Assembly: GCF_938029845.1 (NCBI RefSeq)
Contig: NZ_CALHGG010000144.1
Coordinates: forward strand, 1-31,209
Origin: an uncultured Capnocytophaga sp.
GTDB taxonomy: Bacteria > Bacteroidota > Bacteroidia > Flavobacteriales > Flavobacteriaceae
DNA length: 31,209 bases
Direction: 5' to 3'
Part shown: positions 7,429 through 16,290 of the stretch, piece after piece
Layout: every line of letters starts with the position of its first letter
Numbering within the stretch: position 1 is the stretch's first letter
Notes under the pieces: model-generated
What the model was told of the DNA's origin: nothing
The model's input: only the letters and a program-made list of their open reading frames with translations
Database searches by the model: none
Made by a program: the position numbers and the translations under genes

Positions 7429-10287
7429 TTATTCAAGGAGTTCTTCTAAGTGTTCTAAGGCATCGTTCTTTAGGGTATCTTCTTCTATAAGATGTTCGGA
7501 GAGTTCTTTTTTGCTCTGTTGGAGGCGGATAATCTTCTCCTCTAAGGTATTGCGGCTAACAAAGCGAATAACATTGACTTTGTTTTCTTGTCCTAATCGG
7601 TGAGCACGCCCAATAGCCTGTCGCTCCGTAAAGGGATTCCACCAAGGGTCAAGCAATAATACATAAGAAGCAGCGGTGAGGTTTAGCCCTACTTCACCTG
7701 CCTTGAGAGAGATAAAGAAAAAAGATACCTCCTTATCATTTTGAAACCGTTCTACAGCAATCTTTCGTGCTTCCAAGGGAGTAGCTCCTGTGAGCAATAC
7801 GTACTTAATTTTTTCCTTTTTACACCAATCCTCATAAAGCGCTAAGTGAGAGGTAAAACTGCTAAAAATAAGGGTTTTCTGACCTGCACGCCACAACTGT
7901 TCTAAGTGGCTGATGACCTCTTCATATTTGCCTGAGGGAATCTCACTTTGCGGATCTATGAGCTTGGGATGATTACTAATCTGTCGTAGCTTGGTAAGCA
8001 TATTGATTGCATTGAGTTTGAAAGCGGCAGGATCTGTCTCTGTATCAATACGTAGAAGCTGGTTACGGACTTTGGATTTTTCCTGTTCGTACCACTTCTC
8101 TTGTGCTTCACTCATGGGGCAATAGGCGATTTGTTCTTCTATATCGGGGAGGTCTTTTAGGACTTGCTGCTTGGTACGCCTAAGCAGGAAAGGACTAATA
8201 ATCCCTTTGAGTTCTTCCAGTGCAATGGGGTTGTGCTTCTTCTCTATCTCAGTACGGAAATACTTGTTGAATTGGCTGTAAGTACCCAAGATATTGGGGT
8301 TGATAAACTGCATCTGTGCCCATAGGTCGGATAGGGAGTTCTCGATAGGGGTACCGCTAAGGGAGATTTTGTGTTCGGCCTTTAGGGCGCTAATAGTCTT
8401 GAATATCTGGGAATTGTTGTTTTTGATACGTTGGCTCTCGTCTAGGATGATATAGCGGAAAGTATAGCGCTCTAGTAGCTTGGCATCTTTAAGGACAATG
8501 GGATAGCTGCTCAGTACGATGTCGTAGTTGGACAGTCTGAGTGCTTTTGCTTTCCTATCATGGCCTACATATTGGGTGCAGGAGAGCTGTGGAGCAAAGC
8601 GCTTGATCTCCTCATACCAGTTGAATAGCAGGGAAGAAGGCATGATAATAAGGCACTTGAGAGCTTCCTTTTGGGGTTTGCCAAGATCAAAGATAGAGGT
8701 AGGGAAAGGGTTTTCCTTCTCGGGTAGGTTATCGTGTATATGCACTAAAAGGGCAAGGGTCTGCAAGGTTTTCCCCAGTCCCATATCATCGGCAAGGCAT
8801 GCCCCTAAGCCATTGTAATGATGTTGTAAGAGCCATTTGACCCCCTCAGCCTGATAGGGGCGCAGTTGTGCTTTTAGGTTAGGGGAGGGAGTATAGTGAA
8901 TTTCTGTCTTAGGCTTCTGTGGCTTGAGTTCGGGCAAGTCCTCCAATAGGGTATAGTTGCTCTTGGGGAGTTGTATTTTCTGATGGACGACACGACCAAA
9001 CTTGCTGATTTTCTCATATTTGGCAAACCACTCCTTGGGAATAACAAATAGTGTGCCGTCAGGTAGGGGATAGAGTGGATTCTGCTCTCGTAGGTTCTTG
9101 ACAAACTCCGAGAAATAAATCTGGTGCGCCCCTTGAGTAATAGTCATGCGAATATCAAACCAATCATTGGTCTCGGTGGTTTCTCCAAAGCTAAGGGTGT
9201 AGGGTTCGTTATTTACTTTTTGGTTATTAACTACCAGATCAGAGAGTATAAATCCTTGTGCCTGAAGGGTCTGCTTGTGCTTGAGCAGATGGAAATAGGA
9301 AGCGAAGGGGTAGGAATCTTTTATGAAAAAATTCCCATCTTCTTGTACAAAGCCGACTGCTTCGAGCTGTTGGATTCGCTCGGCTTCCTCGGTGGGGTTA
9401 CGCTTGTAGTGTTCTATCTGTATATCCCCATTGGGTAAGACCTCTAGGTGGGATTGTTGGCTTCGGCTTTGGTTACTATGGAAGATCACCCCATCGTAAT
9501 CAAAGGACAGAAACAGTTTGTAGGTATTGGTCAGGAAATCATGTACCCACTTTATATGAGTGGCTACCAAATGGTGTTTTTGAATAATATCAAAACCAAT
9601 GGTGCTGATATCCACTTTTTTGATAATTTCCTTGAGAAATTTGTTGAAATATTCAGGTATGGTACTCTCAGGAATAACAACAGTTGTTTTATCCAAAAAG
9701 GGTTTAAGGTTCAGTGCCTTGATAGGGGCGACCTGTACCAAGGTCTGATCCATAACAATCCAACTTCCTTCTTGGCTTAGTAGGGTAATAGTATGCTCAG
9801 AGGGAATCAATTTTTCCCTATCCAATAGGAATAGGCGATAGGCAATACCTGTATGCGTTTTCTCAAACTCCAAGAGAGGTTGGAGTACCTTGTCCGAAAG
9901 GGTAAGCAGCTGTCGCTCCAAGGGGTGTTCCTTTTGGCAGTTCACCACGAGCCACAACCCATGTTGGGCGATAAGGATCAGAAGGGTGTTGACTTTTTCC
10001 TCTATTTGTTGTTGGATATACTTCTTTTTAGCTTTGTCCTTATACCGTTCAGATAGCGGATGTTTTTTGTCTGTATATTTCTCAAGTAATAGAAGAGGGT
10101 CAAGGCTATGGGTGAGCACCAAAGCCTCTTTTTCTTTTTGGGAGAGATCCAAAGGACTGTTCTTAAGCACCTCATCGGTAGCCTTCTTGAGCAAGTACCA
10201 ACTATGATTCCGTTGCTCAGCCACGAAGGCATGCGGAAGGAAGAGTTGGAAATCAGTGTCGTAAGTGAAGTTAAAGAAGAGGTGCAT
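7429..10287 (-). CDS. SNF2-family DEAD/DEAH-box helicase
   Basis: The 952-residue protein has a SNF2-type motor in its C-terminal half and about 480 N-terminal residues that I cannot assign. The visible motor motifs, in order, are the Walker A DDMGLGKT (around residue 500), the Walker B DESQ (around 614), SGTPIENSLSDLWAQM, then in the second RecA lobe GEVGLNLTAASYVLLLDPWWNP and QAIGRAHRLGQ. SNF2 proteins translocate on double-stranded DNA. The bacterial group (HepA/RapA-like) is implicated in transcription recycling or DNA repair, and the exact role here is unknown. It follows the DAHP synthase/chorismate mutase gene by 17 nt on the same strand, so the two are probably co-transcribed. Confidence 0.93.
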   Translation of the reverse strand: MHLFFNFTYDTDFQLFLPHAFVAEQRNHSWYLLKKATDEVLKNSPLDLSQKEKEALVLTHSLDPLLLLEKYTDKKHPLSERYKDKAKKKYIQQQIEEKVNTLLILIAQHGLWLVVNCQKEHPLERQLLTLSDKVLQPLLEFEKTHTGIAYRLFLLDREKLIPSEHTITLLSQEGSWIVMDQTLVQVAPIKALNLKPFLDKTTVVIPESTIPEYFNKFLKEIIKKVDISTIGFDIIQKHHLVATHIKWVHDFLTNTYKLFLSFDYDGVIFHSNQSRSQQSHLEVLPNGDIQIEHYKRNPTEEAERIQQLEAVGFVQEDGNFFIKDSYPFASYFHLLKHKQTLQAQGFILSDLVVNNQKVNNEPYTLSFGETTETNDWFDIRMTITQGAHQIYFSEFVKNLREQNPLYPLPDGTLFVIPKEWFAKYEKISKFGRVVHQKIQLPKSNYTLLEDLPELKPQKPKTEIHYTPSPNLKAQLRPYQAEGVKWLLQHHYNGLGACLADDMGLGKTLQTLALLVHIHDNLPEKENPFPTSIFDLGKPQKEALKCLIIMPSSLLFNWYEEIKRFAPQLSCTQYVGHDRKAKALRLSNYDIVLSSYPIVLKDAKLLERYTFRYIILDESQRIKNNNSQIFKTISALKAEHKISLSGTPIENSLSDLWAQMQFINPNILGTYSQFNKYFRTEIEKKHNPIALEELKGIISPFLLRRTKQQVLKDLPDIEEQIAYCPMSEAQEKWYEQEKSKVRNQLLRIDTETDPAAFKLNAINMLTKLRQISNHPKLIDPQSEIPSGKYEEVISHLEQLWRAGQKTLIFSSFTSHLALYEDWCKKEKIKYVLLTGATPLEARKIAVERFQNDKEVSFFFISLKAGEVGLNLTAASYVLLLDPWWNPFTERQAIGRAHRLGQENKVNVIRFVSRNTLEEKIIRLQQSKKELSEHLIEEDTLKNDALEHLEELLE

Positions 10288-10304
10288 AAGGGAACAGTGG
10301 TGGA

Positions 10305-11390
10305 TTATTTTCCTTTGACAATTTTCTCTTGTCGGTTGATAGATTCTTGGTGGATTGCCTTAAAGATTTTTATTACAAATTCCTCACTAAGACCATATTG
10401 TTCACCTTCAAGAATCATCTTGCCAAGGATTTCATGCCAACGCGTGTTTTGTAGGATCGCCACATTGTTGGCTTTTTTGAGATGACCGATTTCATCGGAA
10501 AGGGACATACGTTTCTTGAGCAGCTCCAAGAGTTCATTGTCGATTATGTCAATACGTGAACGTAAGGAGGCAATTTGTGAAGCATAGTCACCTTCGCCAA
10601 AGGAGATTTGGCGGATACGCAAATCATTCATGATTTGGATAAGTCTTTCAGGGGTAACCTGTTGGGCAGCATCACTCCATGCCTCGTCGGGAGTGCAGTG
10701 TGTCTCTATCATAAGCCCATTGAAATTCAGGTCAAGAGCTGTTTGTGAGACATCAAAGATGAGCTCTCGCTTGCCTGTGATATGCGAAGGATCACAGATA
10801 AGAGGCAGGTCGGGGAACTTATTTTGTAGCTCAATGACTAATTGCCATTCAGGGATATTGCGATACTGGGTTTTCTCATAGGTAGAGAAACCGCGATGAA
10901 TAACACCTAAGTTTTGGATATCTGCCCTAAGAAGACGTTCTATGGCACCTATCCAGAGAGAGAGGTCAGGGTTTACAGGGTTCTTGACCAAAATGATTTT
11001 GTCGGTACCCTTCAGCTCATCGGCAATTTCTTGTACGATAAAAGGGCTTACGGTAGAGCGGGCACCGATCCAGAGCATGTCGATATCATGTTCCAAGGCG
11101 AGCCTTACATGGTCTTTGTTGGCTACTTCGGTAGCGGTCTTCAGTCCTGTTTCTTTTTTGACACGTTCGAGCCACTTAAGCCCCAAGGCGCCCACGCCCT
11201 CGAACATACCAGGGCGGGTGCGAGGCTTCCAGATGCCTGCACGGTAGTAAGTGACATCGGTATCTTTGAGCGCATGAGCGATTTTGAGTACTTGTTCTTC
11301 GGTCTCGGCACTACAAGGACCTGCAATCACCACAGGGTGGGAGAGGTGTAGGTCATCGAGCCATTTTCGGTTTGCTTTGGTTATTTCCAT
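10305..11390 (-). CDS. 3-deoxy-7-phosphoheptulonate synthase / chorismate mutase fusion
   Basis: The 361-residue bifunctional enzyme covers the first step of the shikimate pathway and the branch point to phenylalanine and tyrosine. Residues 1-265 are a type I-beta (KDO8P-synthase-like) DAHP synthase: AGPCSAE at 23-29, AGIWKPRTRPGMFEG near 52, WIGARST near 107, KNPVNPD and CDPSHITGKRE. The C-terminal 95 residues are an AroQ-type chorismate mutase, with LRSRIDIIDNELLELLKKRMSLSDEIGHLK and a downstream helix. In this family the mutase domain can act as a feedback-sensing regulatory domain. Its promoter is probably the -7 element at 11443-11450. A TTAGG-type tract lies directly before the start codon. 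Confidence 0.96.
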   Translation of the reverse strand: MEITKANRKWLDDLHLSHPVVIAGPCSAETEEQVLKIAHALKDTDVTYYRAGIWKPRTRPGMFEGVGALGLKWLERVKKETGLKTATEVANKDHVRLALEHDIDMLWIGARSTVSPFIVQEIADELKGTDKIILVKNPVNPDLSLWIGAIERLLRADIQNLGVIHRGFSTYEKTQYRNIPEWQLVIELQNKFPDLPLICDPSHITGKRELIFDVSQTALDLNFNGLMIETHCTPDEAWSDAAQQVTPERLIQIMNDLRIRQISFGEGDYASQIASLRSRIDIIDNELLELLKKRMSLSDEIGHLKKANNVAILQNTRWHEILGKMILEGEQYGLSEEFVIKIFKAIHQESINRQEKIVKGK

Positions 11391-11431
11391 TGTGTTAGAG
11401 GTTAGGTTCTAGGTTTTAGGGGTTAGAGGTT
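11391..11431. repeat. TTAGG/CCTAA heptad tract before the DAHP synthase start
   Basis: On the plus strand the sequence runs GTTAGAGGTTAGGTTCTAGG, then TTTTAGGGGTTAGAGGTT: a degenerate array with TTAGG or TAGG every 6-8 bases. In the mRNA of the leftward gene it reads as CCTAA words ending directly at the start codon, inside the 5' untranslated region. Confidence 0.8.
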
Positions 11432-11442
11432 GTACAAAGAGA

Positions 11443-11450
11443 CAAAAGTA
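11443..11450 (-). promoter_or_regulatory. -7 element for the DAHP synthase-SNF2 operon
   Basis: The minus strand reads TACTTTTG, a consensus TAnnTTTG, 52 nt before the start codon at 11390. The predicted leader contains the CCTAA-type tract. No -33 TTG is seen at 19-20 nt. Confidence 0.65.
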
Positions 11451-11482
11451 CAAAAAAATAACAATTAATAATTGACAATTAA

Positions 11483-14400
11483 TTATATTCCCTTGTATTT
11501 CTCCACGAAGGCAGCGATTTTTTGGAAGACCGTTTGTTTCTTGGTCAGGTACTGAGGGTTGAGCGGACTCATCTTAGGGAGTATCTCTGTAAGGTCGGTT
11601 CCGTTCTCTGAAGAGTATCCCTTATGTAGAGAGGCTTGTATATAGCGCATGGCGGCCTCTGGGTTGAGATTCTCTTGGGCGATAAGGTCAGCGGCTTCTT
11701 CTTTTTGTCGCTCTTGGGCATAGGTAAAGAAAGTGGCAATGATAGCAGGCTTATCTTCAATAGTACTGAAATTGGCCTGATAGATAAAATCCACCAAAAG
11801 ACTTTCTTTGGCACGGTTGCCAATGCTGGTGCGAATAATACGGCGTATGTCCTCGGCTAAGCTGTCTTTGTCCTTTTCTTTCCCATCGAAGATGAGTTCT
11901 AGGATATAATCCAAGTTGATTTCCTGCGACTTGAGCAGTTCCACCTCGAAGACAACATCTTCCCAATCCACTAAGAGGGTTTGCCCTTTTTCGCTTTCTT
12001 GCTCTCGGGAGAACCAATCGCGGATATCGTTATAGGTGGAACGGTAGTCCTGTAGGGTACGTTCGCTGAGCAGTTCCACCTGTTGCATAGTAGTCACTTG
12101 CTCAGGAGTGAGGAAGTGCGCTTGGCGGAAGGCCTCCACCGCCTCAGGGTCTTGCTTGTCTATAGCTTGGAAGTCTCTCAGGGAGGCGAACTCGTCATAG
12201 TTCTGGAGGATATTCTCTATTTGCAGGTACTCCCCGAAGAGCTTAACAAAGGCTTTTTTGTCGGCCTTGGTAATAATTTCCTCTGGATCCGGGAATTGCT
12301 CTTTGAGTAGGGAGACTACTTCCTTATACCCACGGCGCTCCTTGCCAGAGAGTATATCCTTGAAACCGTCCAAGTATTCTTGGTAGCTTTTCTCTAAGAT
12401 GACATCTTTGGTCTTTTCTTTTCCAAAGAGCTTAATGGCCTTGATCGTTTCCTCTTCCAAGTTGCGGAAAGTAACAATATTGCCAAAGCGCTTGCTATCA
12501 TTGTAGATACGATTGGTACGAGAGTAGGCTTGTATCAGGCCATGATAGGAAAGGTTCTTATCTACAAATAGCGTATTGAGCCGAGGGGCATCGAAGCCAG
12601 TGAGGAACATACCCACTACGATAAGTAGGTCTATTTCTTGGTTTTTGGTTCGCGCACTTAGATCCTTGTAATAGAGTTCGAACCCTTTACCCTCTAAGCT
12701 AAAATTGGTCTTGAATGTTGTATTGTAGTCCTCCACCACTTTGGTGAGGAACTCCTTAGCAGTAAGTTCCATAGCAGAGGGTTCAAAACTCTCTTCCTCT
12801 ATCTCTCCCTTGGCCTGTTGTTCTTCGTTGGCGGCATAGGAGAAGATCGTGGCTATTTTCAAGGGGTGTGGACTTTCCTTTTGCAGAAGGTTAAGCTGCT
12901 GGTAGTAGCTTTTGGCAGCCTCTACGGAGCTAACCGCTAGCATGGCATTGAATCCCTTGTTGCTCCCTACCCCTCGGTGGGTCTTCAGGCGGAAGTTCTG
13001 CAGGATATATTGGGACACCTCCTGTATGCGCTGGGGGTGCATCATCAGCTGCTTGTACTTGGCACTGCTGAGCATTTCCTCGTTCTGCTCATTCTCTAAG
13101 GTGCTGAACTTAGGACGAACATCGTTATAATCCACCTTGAACTTGAGTACCTTCTCATCGCGAATGGCGTCGGTGATGATATAGGTATGTAGCTGACTAC
13201 CAAATACGCTAGCGGTGGTCTCCGCTCCTAAGGCATTTTCAGGAAAGATGGGCGTACCTGTAAAACCAAATTGGTAGTAATACTTGAATTTTTTCTTGAT
13301 ATTTTTCTGTGCTTCACCAAACTGAGAGCGGTGTGCTTCGTCAAAGATAAAAACCACCTGCTGGGTATATATAGGCAGGTTGTTTTCGCTCTTGATCAGG
13401 TTGTTGAGCTTCTGAATAGTGGTCACAATAATCTTGTTGTCCTTCTTCTCCAAGTTCTCTTTCAGTCCCTTGGTATTGGAAGAGCCATTGACACTATCAG
13501 GGGAAAAGCGTTGGTATTCCTTCATGGTTTGATAGTCCAAGTCCTTGCGGTCTACCACGAAAAAGACCTTATCCACGAAGTCCAGTTCGGTCGCCAGCCG
13601 TGCCGCCTTGAAGCTGGTGAGGGTCTTACCCGAACCTGTAGTGTGCCAGATATAGCCAAAACCCTCGGTAGCACTCCACTTTTTGGCTTCGTGGGCGCTT
13701 CTGATCTTCCACAAAAGGCGTTCGGTAGCAGCAATCTGGTAGGGGCGCATCACAAGGAGCGTGTCACTGACATCCAATACCGAATAGGTAAGCACCACCT
13801 GCAAGAGTGTATTCTTCTGAAAGAAAGTAGCAGTAAAGTCCTTCAGATCTCGAATCAGATCGTTGTTTGCCTTAGCCCAGTGCATGGTAAAGTCAAAATT
13901 GTTCTTTTCCCGCTTGATGGTATTGGCGAAATAGCGGGTATCGGTGCCGTTGGAGATGACAAAGAGCTGCAAATACTTATAGAGCGAACTCTCGCTGTTG
14001 AAACTCTCCTTGCTATAACGGTGTACTTGGTTGAACGCCTCACGAATGGCCACCCCGCGCTTTTTGAGTTCTATCTGTACCAAGGGCAAGCCATTGACCA
14101 AGATGGTTACATCGTAGCGGTTGGCGTGCGAGCCTGTTTGTTCAAACTGGTTGATGACCTGCACCTTGTTGCGGGCGATGGCTTTTTTATCCATTAAGTA
14201 GATGTTCTGTATATGCCCATCGTCAAAGACAAAGTCATAGATATAGTTGTCATGTATCTTTCGGGATTTATCTACCAAAGAGTCAGAGGTACGATCCAAG
14301 TACTCCTCACAGAAGCGTTTCCATTCCTCGTTGGTAAAGACCACTTGGTTCAGGGTCTGCAATTGGGTACGGACATTGGCCAAGAGTGCCTCTGGGGTGG

Positions 14401-14569
14401 TAAGCTGTGGTAGGTATTCATAACCCTGTGCTACGAGGTCTTCGATAAATTCGCGTTCTAAGGCATGCTCACTTTGGTAGGTAGTGGGTGCCTCGCTCAC
14501 TTTAGAGAGCTTGGTATAATCGTCCAAGACGATGTAGTTTTGGGTTTCGGCGATGGTGGTATAGGTCAT
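11483..14569 (-). CDS. hsdR: Type I restriction endonuclease subunit R
   Basis: HsdR is the ATP-driven translocase and nuclease of the restriction complex. The 1028-residue protein has the N-terminal nuclease motif [20 protein letters not shown] (D153, E167, K169), the Walker A TGSGKT at 311-316, the DEAH box at 410-413 and FTGTP at 436-440. It ends with a helical region contacting the methylase core. From memory the sequence closely follows the HsdR of EcoR124I of E. coli, whose catalytic residues (D151, E165, K167) align with an offset of two. It is the last gene of the hsd operon, with 15 nt separating it from the S23 gene. A repeat tract fills that gap, and another starts at its own stop codon. 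Confidence 0.98.
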   Translation of the reverse strand: MTYTTIAETQNYIVLDDYTKLSKVSEAPTTYQSEHALEREFIEDLVAQGYEYLPQLTTPEALLANVRTQLQTLNQVVFTNEEWKRFCEEYLDRTSDSLVDKSRKIHDNYIYDFVFDDGHIQNIYLMDKKAIARNKVQVINQFEQTGSHANRYDVTILVNGLPLVQIELKKRGVAIREAFNQVHRYSKESFNSESSLYKYLQLFVISNGTDTRYFANTIKREKNNFDFTMHWAKANNDLIRDLKDFTATFFQKNTLLQVVLTYSVLDVSDTLLVMRPYQIAATERLLWKIRSAHEAKKWSATEGFGYIWHTTGSGKTLTSFKAARLATELDFVDKVFFVVDRKDLDYQTMKEYQRFSPDSVNGSSNTKGLKENLEKKDNKIIVTTIQKLNNLIKSENNLPIYTQQVVFIFDEAHRSQFGEAQKNIKKKFKYYYQFGFTGTPIFPENALGAETTASVFGSQLHTYIITDAIRDEKVLKFKVDYNDVRPKFSTLENEQNEEMLSSAKYKQLMMHPQRIQEVSQYILQNFRLKTHRGVGSNKGFNAMLAVSSVEAAKSYYQQLNLLQKESPHPLKIATIFSYAANEEQQAKGEIEEESFEPSAMELTAKEFLTKVVEDYNTTFKTNFSLEGKGFELYYKDLSARTKNQEIDLLIVVGMFLTGFDAPRLNTLFVDKNLSYHGLIQAYSRTNRIYNDSKRFGNIVTFRNLEEETIKAIKLFGKEKTKDVILEKSYQEYLDGFKDILSGKERRGYKEVVSLLKEQFPDPEEIITKADKKAFVKLFGEYLQIENILQNYDEFASLRDFQAIDKQDPEAVEAFRQAHFLTPEQVTTMQQVELLSERTLQDYRSTYNDIRDWFSREQESEKGQTLLVDWEDVVFEVELLKSQEINLDYILELIFDGKEKDKDSLAEDIRRIIRTSIGNRAKESLLVDFIYQANFSTIEDKPAIIATFFTYAQERQKEEAADLIAQENLNPEAAMRYIQASLHKGYSSENGTDLTEILPKMSPLNPQYLTKKQTVFQKIAAFVEKYKGI

Positions 14570-14605
14570 GTTAGGTGATAGGTTTTAGGTTTTGGGGATT
14601 AGGTG
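14570..14605. repeat. Heptad tract spanning the S23 3' end and hsdR 5' end
   Basis: On the plus strand GTTAGGTGATAGGTTTTAGG continues as TTTTGGGGATTAGGTG. On the coding strand the tract encodes the last residues of the four-helix bundle protein (LIPKT), its TAA stop and the whole spacer up to the hsdR ATG. Confidence 0.85.
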
Positions 14606-14953
14606 TTTTTGTAGGACATTGAGCATTTTTCCTATTTCTTGAATTAGGGTCAAGGCTTTTTCAATATCCGAGGCTTCAAGATAGTGGACTTTGACACAAA
14701 GTAATAATTGTGTTTCTAGCTCGGCCTTGGAGCCTTTGGCTATGGATAAGAACTGATAATATTCTTTTATAGAATTTCTTTCATGTCCTTCCGCTATGTT
14801 ACTTGGTATGGAGATAACAGCTCGTCTTATCTGATCACTTAGGGCAAAAAGTTCCTCTTTAGGTAGCTTCTTGACCAATCGGTATACTTCTTCTGCTAAA
14901 TCCATTGCTTTCTGCCAAACTATTAGATCCTTATAGTCTTTTATAGTACTCAT
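14585..14953 (-). CDS. Four-helix bundle protein of the S23 / 23S rRNA intervening-sequence family
   Basis: The 122-residue, all-helical protein has the family's diagnostic features: an opening DLIVWQKAMDLAEEVYRL (about 9-26), then SDQIRRAVISIPSNIAEGHER (39-59) and YQFLSIAKGSKAELETQL (66-83). The family was first found encoded in intervening sequences of 23S rRNA genes, forms pentamers, and has no settled function. Free-standing copies are common in Bacteroidota and are often inserted in defence operons, as here between hsdS and hsdR. Heptad repeat tracts lie directly upstream and run into its 3' end. Confidence 0.93.
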   Translation of the reverse strand: MSTIKDYKDLIVWQKAMDLAEEVYRLVKKLPKEELFALSDQIRRAVISIPSNIAEGHERNSIKEYYQFLSIAKGSKAELETQLLLCVKVHYLEASDIEKALTLIQEIGKMLNVLQKHLIPKT

Positions 14954-15127
14954 TTTTTAGGTTTTAGGTGATAGGTGATGGGTTTTAGGTGATGGGTGAT
15001 AGGTTTTAGGTTTTGGGTTTCAGGTGATAAGTGTTAGGTTTTAGGGCAGGGTGGTCTAACCCCTAATCCCTAGAACCTAATCCCTAACCCCTAGAACCTA
15101 ACCCCTAATCCCTAACCCCTAAAACCT
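14954..15127. repeat. Long TTAGG/CCTAA heptad tract with an orientation switch (inverted repeat)
   Basis: About 95 bp of TTAGG/GATAGG words (14957-15050) are followed by about 75 bp of CCTAA/CCCTAATC words (15058-15127), with the flip near 15050. Among many partial pairings, AGGTTTTAGGG (15036-15046) is the exact complement of CCCTAAAACCT (15117-15127). The whole spacer between hsdS and the S23 gene is this tract. Its right end enters hsdS and provides its TAG stop. Confidence 0.9.
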
Positions 15128-16288
15128 CAATAACTGCTCCCTATAATACTCATATTGTTTCCTCCGTAGGGCAATTTCTTTAGGCAACCCCTCACTGATA
15201 GAATTGACTAAAGTATCGAACTTATCAAGAATAGTGGCGATACGCTGTTGCTCGGAGAGGGGAGGGAGAGGGATTAGGAATGCACTAAACTCTTCCTTTG
15301 TAATAGTTTTTATTGTGCTTCCCCTTGCATTTTCTTTTTTTATGCCAAATATAAGTTGAAGCTGATACGCAAAATATCTTATGTCAATCTCATTATTTAT
15401 ATGTGTGAATATAGCTATAGTTCTATCTACATAAGAATCATATTGAGTTATAGCGACTCTGCCAATAGTACCTTGTAAAGATACTAATATTGTACCTTTT
15501 GGCACAAAAATACTTTTAGGCATTGCTAACTGTGATATTCTTTGTTTAGTTATGGAAACAAGATTGAATCTATTATCTTTCATATCAGCAACTTGCACAA
15601 AAGGCATTGAATTGTCCCCCCCATACCATTCAGATTTCGTATATGGTTGAGGGAAAGAACCTCGCCTAAATGTTGCTACTTCTCCCAATGTTTTCCAAAC
15701 TATCTCAATACCCCCTATCTCATTGAAATTCAGCAATTTATTACGATAGTATTCATACTGCCGCTTGCGGCTCTCCAGCTCTGCCTCCAGCTCCGCCTCC
15801 AGATTTGTAAACTTGTCCAAAATACGAACAATCTCTTGTTGGGCAGAAAGAGGGGGGAGGGGGATAACAAAACGAGCTACATCTTTCGCATATACATGAG
15901 GCACACCTCCACCTGATTTTAAATCGTATATCTTTTCTTGAATGTTTAATAAAAAATGATATATATAACGTGGCAGTACTTGCTCTTCATTTGCTTTAAT
16001 GGAAAAGGCGTCTCCTACAAAAATAGGTTCATTCCAATACATTACAAAACCCGCATAAGCTCCCGAACCTGCAACTGTAATTGTTTCTCCGTCTCGATTA
16101 AATTGGTCTATATAGTATGCGGGCTGTTGCCCTCCTGAGATAACAGGATATATTCCTTCATTTGAGGTTTTCTTAGTTATAGTAGTACCTCTTTTTAATT
16201 CTGCTACCTCACCCAGTGGTTTCCATACTACTTCAGCACCTTGTAGGAGGCGGGCTATATAAGGAAATATGTTGGATTCTTGTGTCAT
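15119..16288 (-). CDS. hsdS: Type I restriction specificity subunit S
   Basis: HsdS recognises the bipartite DNA target through two target-recognition domains separated by conserved helices. The 389-residue protein shows this twofold layout. The first half opens WKPLGEVAELKRGTTITKK (about 22-40) and ends IPLPPLSAQQEIVRILDKF. The second opens WKTLGEVATFRRGSFPQP (about 199-216) and ends IPLPPLSEQQRIATILDKF. Each half is followed by a coiled-coil helix with a RKxQYEYYR-like motif. The central helix holds a 12-bp repeat coding for EAEL units. Start ATG 16288 lies two bases after the rhuM stop. The second recognition domain is AT-rich compared with hsdM, as is usual for exchangeable domains. The target sequence cannot be read from this. 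Confidence 0.97.
   Translation of the reverse strand: MTQESNIFPYIARLLQGAEVVWKPLGEVAELKRGTTITKKTSNEGIYPVISGGQQPAYYIDQFNRDGETITVAGSGAYAGFVMYWNEPIFVGDAFSIKANEEQVLPRYIYHFLLNIQEKIYDLKSGGGVPHVYAKDVARFVIPLPPLSAQQEIVRILDKFTNLEAELEAELESRKRQYEYYRNKLLNFNEIGGIEIVWKTLGEVATFRRGSFPQPYTKSEWYGGDNSMPFVQVADMKDNRFNLVSITKQRISQLAMPKSIFVPKGTILVSLQGTIGRVAITQYDSYVDRTIAIFTHINNEIDIRYFAYQLQLIFGIKKENARGSTIKTITKEEFSAFLIPLPPLSEQQRIATILDKFDTLVNSISEGLPKEIALRRKQYEYYREQLLRF
15773..15802 (-). repeat. 12-bp in-frame repeat in the central helix of hsdS
   Basis: On the coding strand CTGGAGGCGGAG and CTGGAGGCAGAG are adjacent, followed by a half unit CTGGAG. They encode LEAE-LEAE-LE, that is, two EAEL repeats between the two recognition domains. 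The position corresponds to the TAEL repeats of EcoR124-type S subunits. Confidence 0.9.
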
Positions 16289-16290
16289 GG

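Noticed and set aside
8528..10485. Several plus-strand frames of 67-125 codons opposite the SNF2 and DAHP synthase genes
   Set aside because: All are antisense to reading frames with clear domain motifs and show no family resemblance.
13271..14197. 308-codon open frame antisense to hsdR
   Set aside because: It lies wholly inside a well-supported hsdR reading frame, including its Walker A and nuclease motifs. It is a shadow.
14954..15127. Telomere-like or CRISPR array from TTAGGG/CCCTAA words
   Set aside because: The unit length varies (6-8 bases), the words are degenerate, orientation flips and the tract is internal to an operon.
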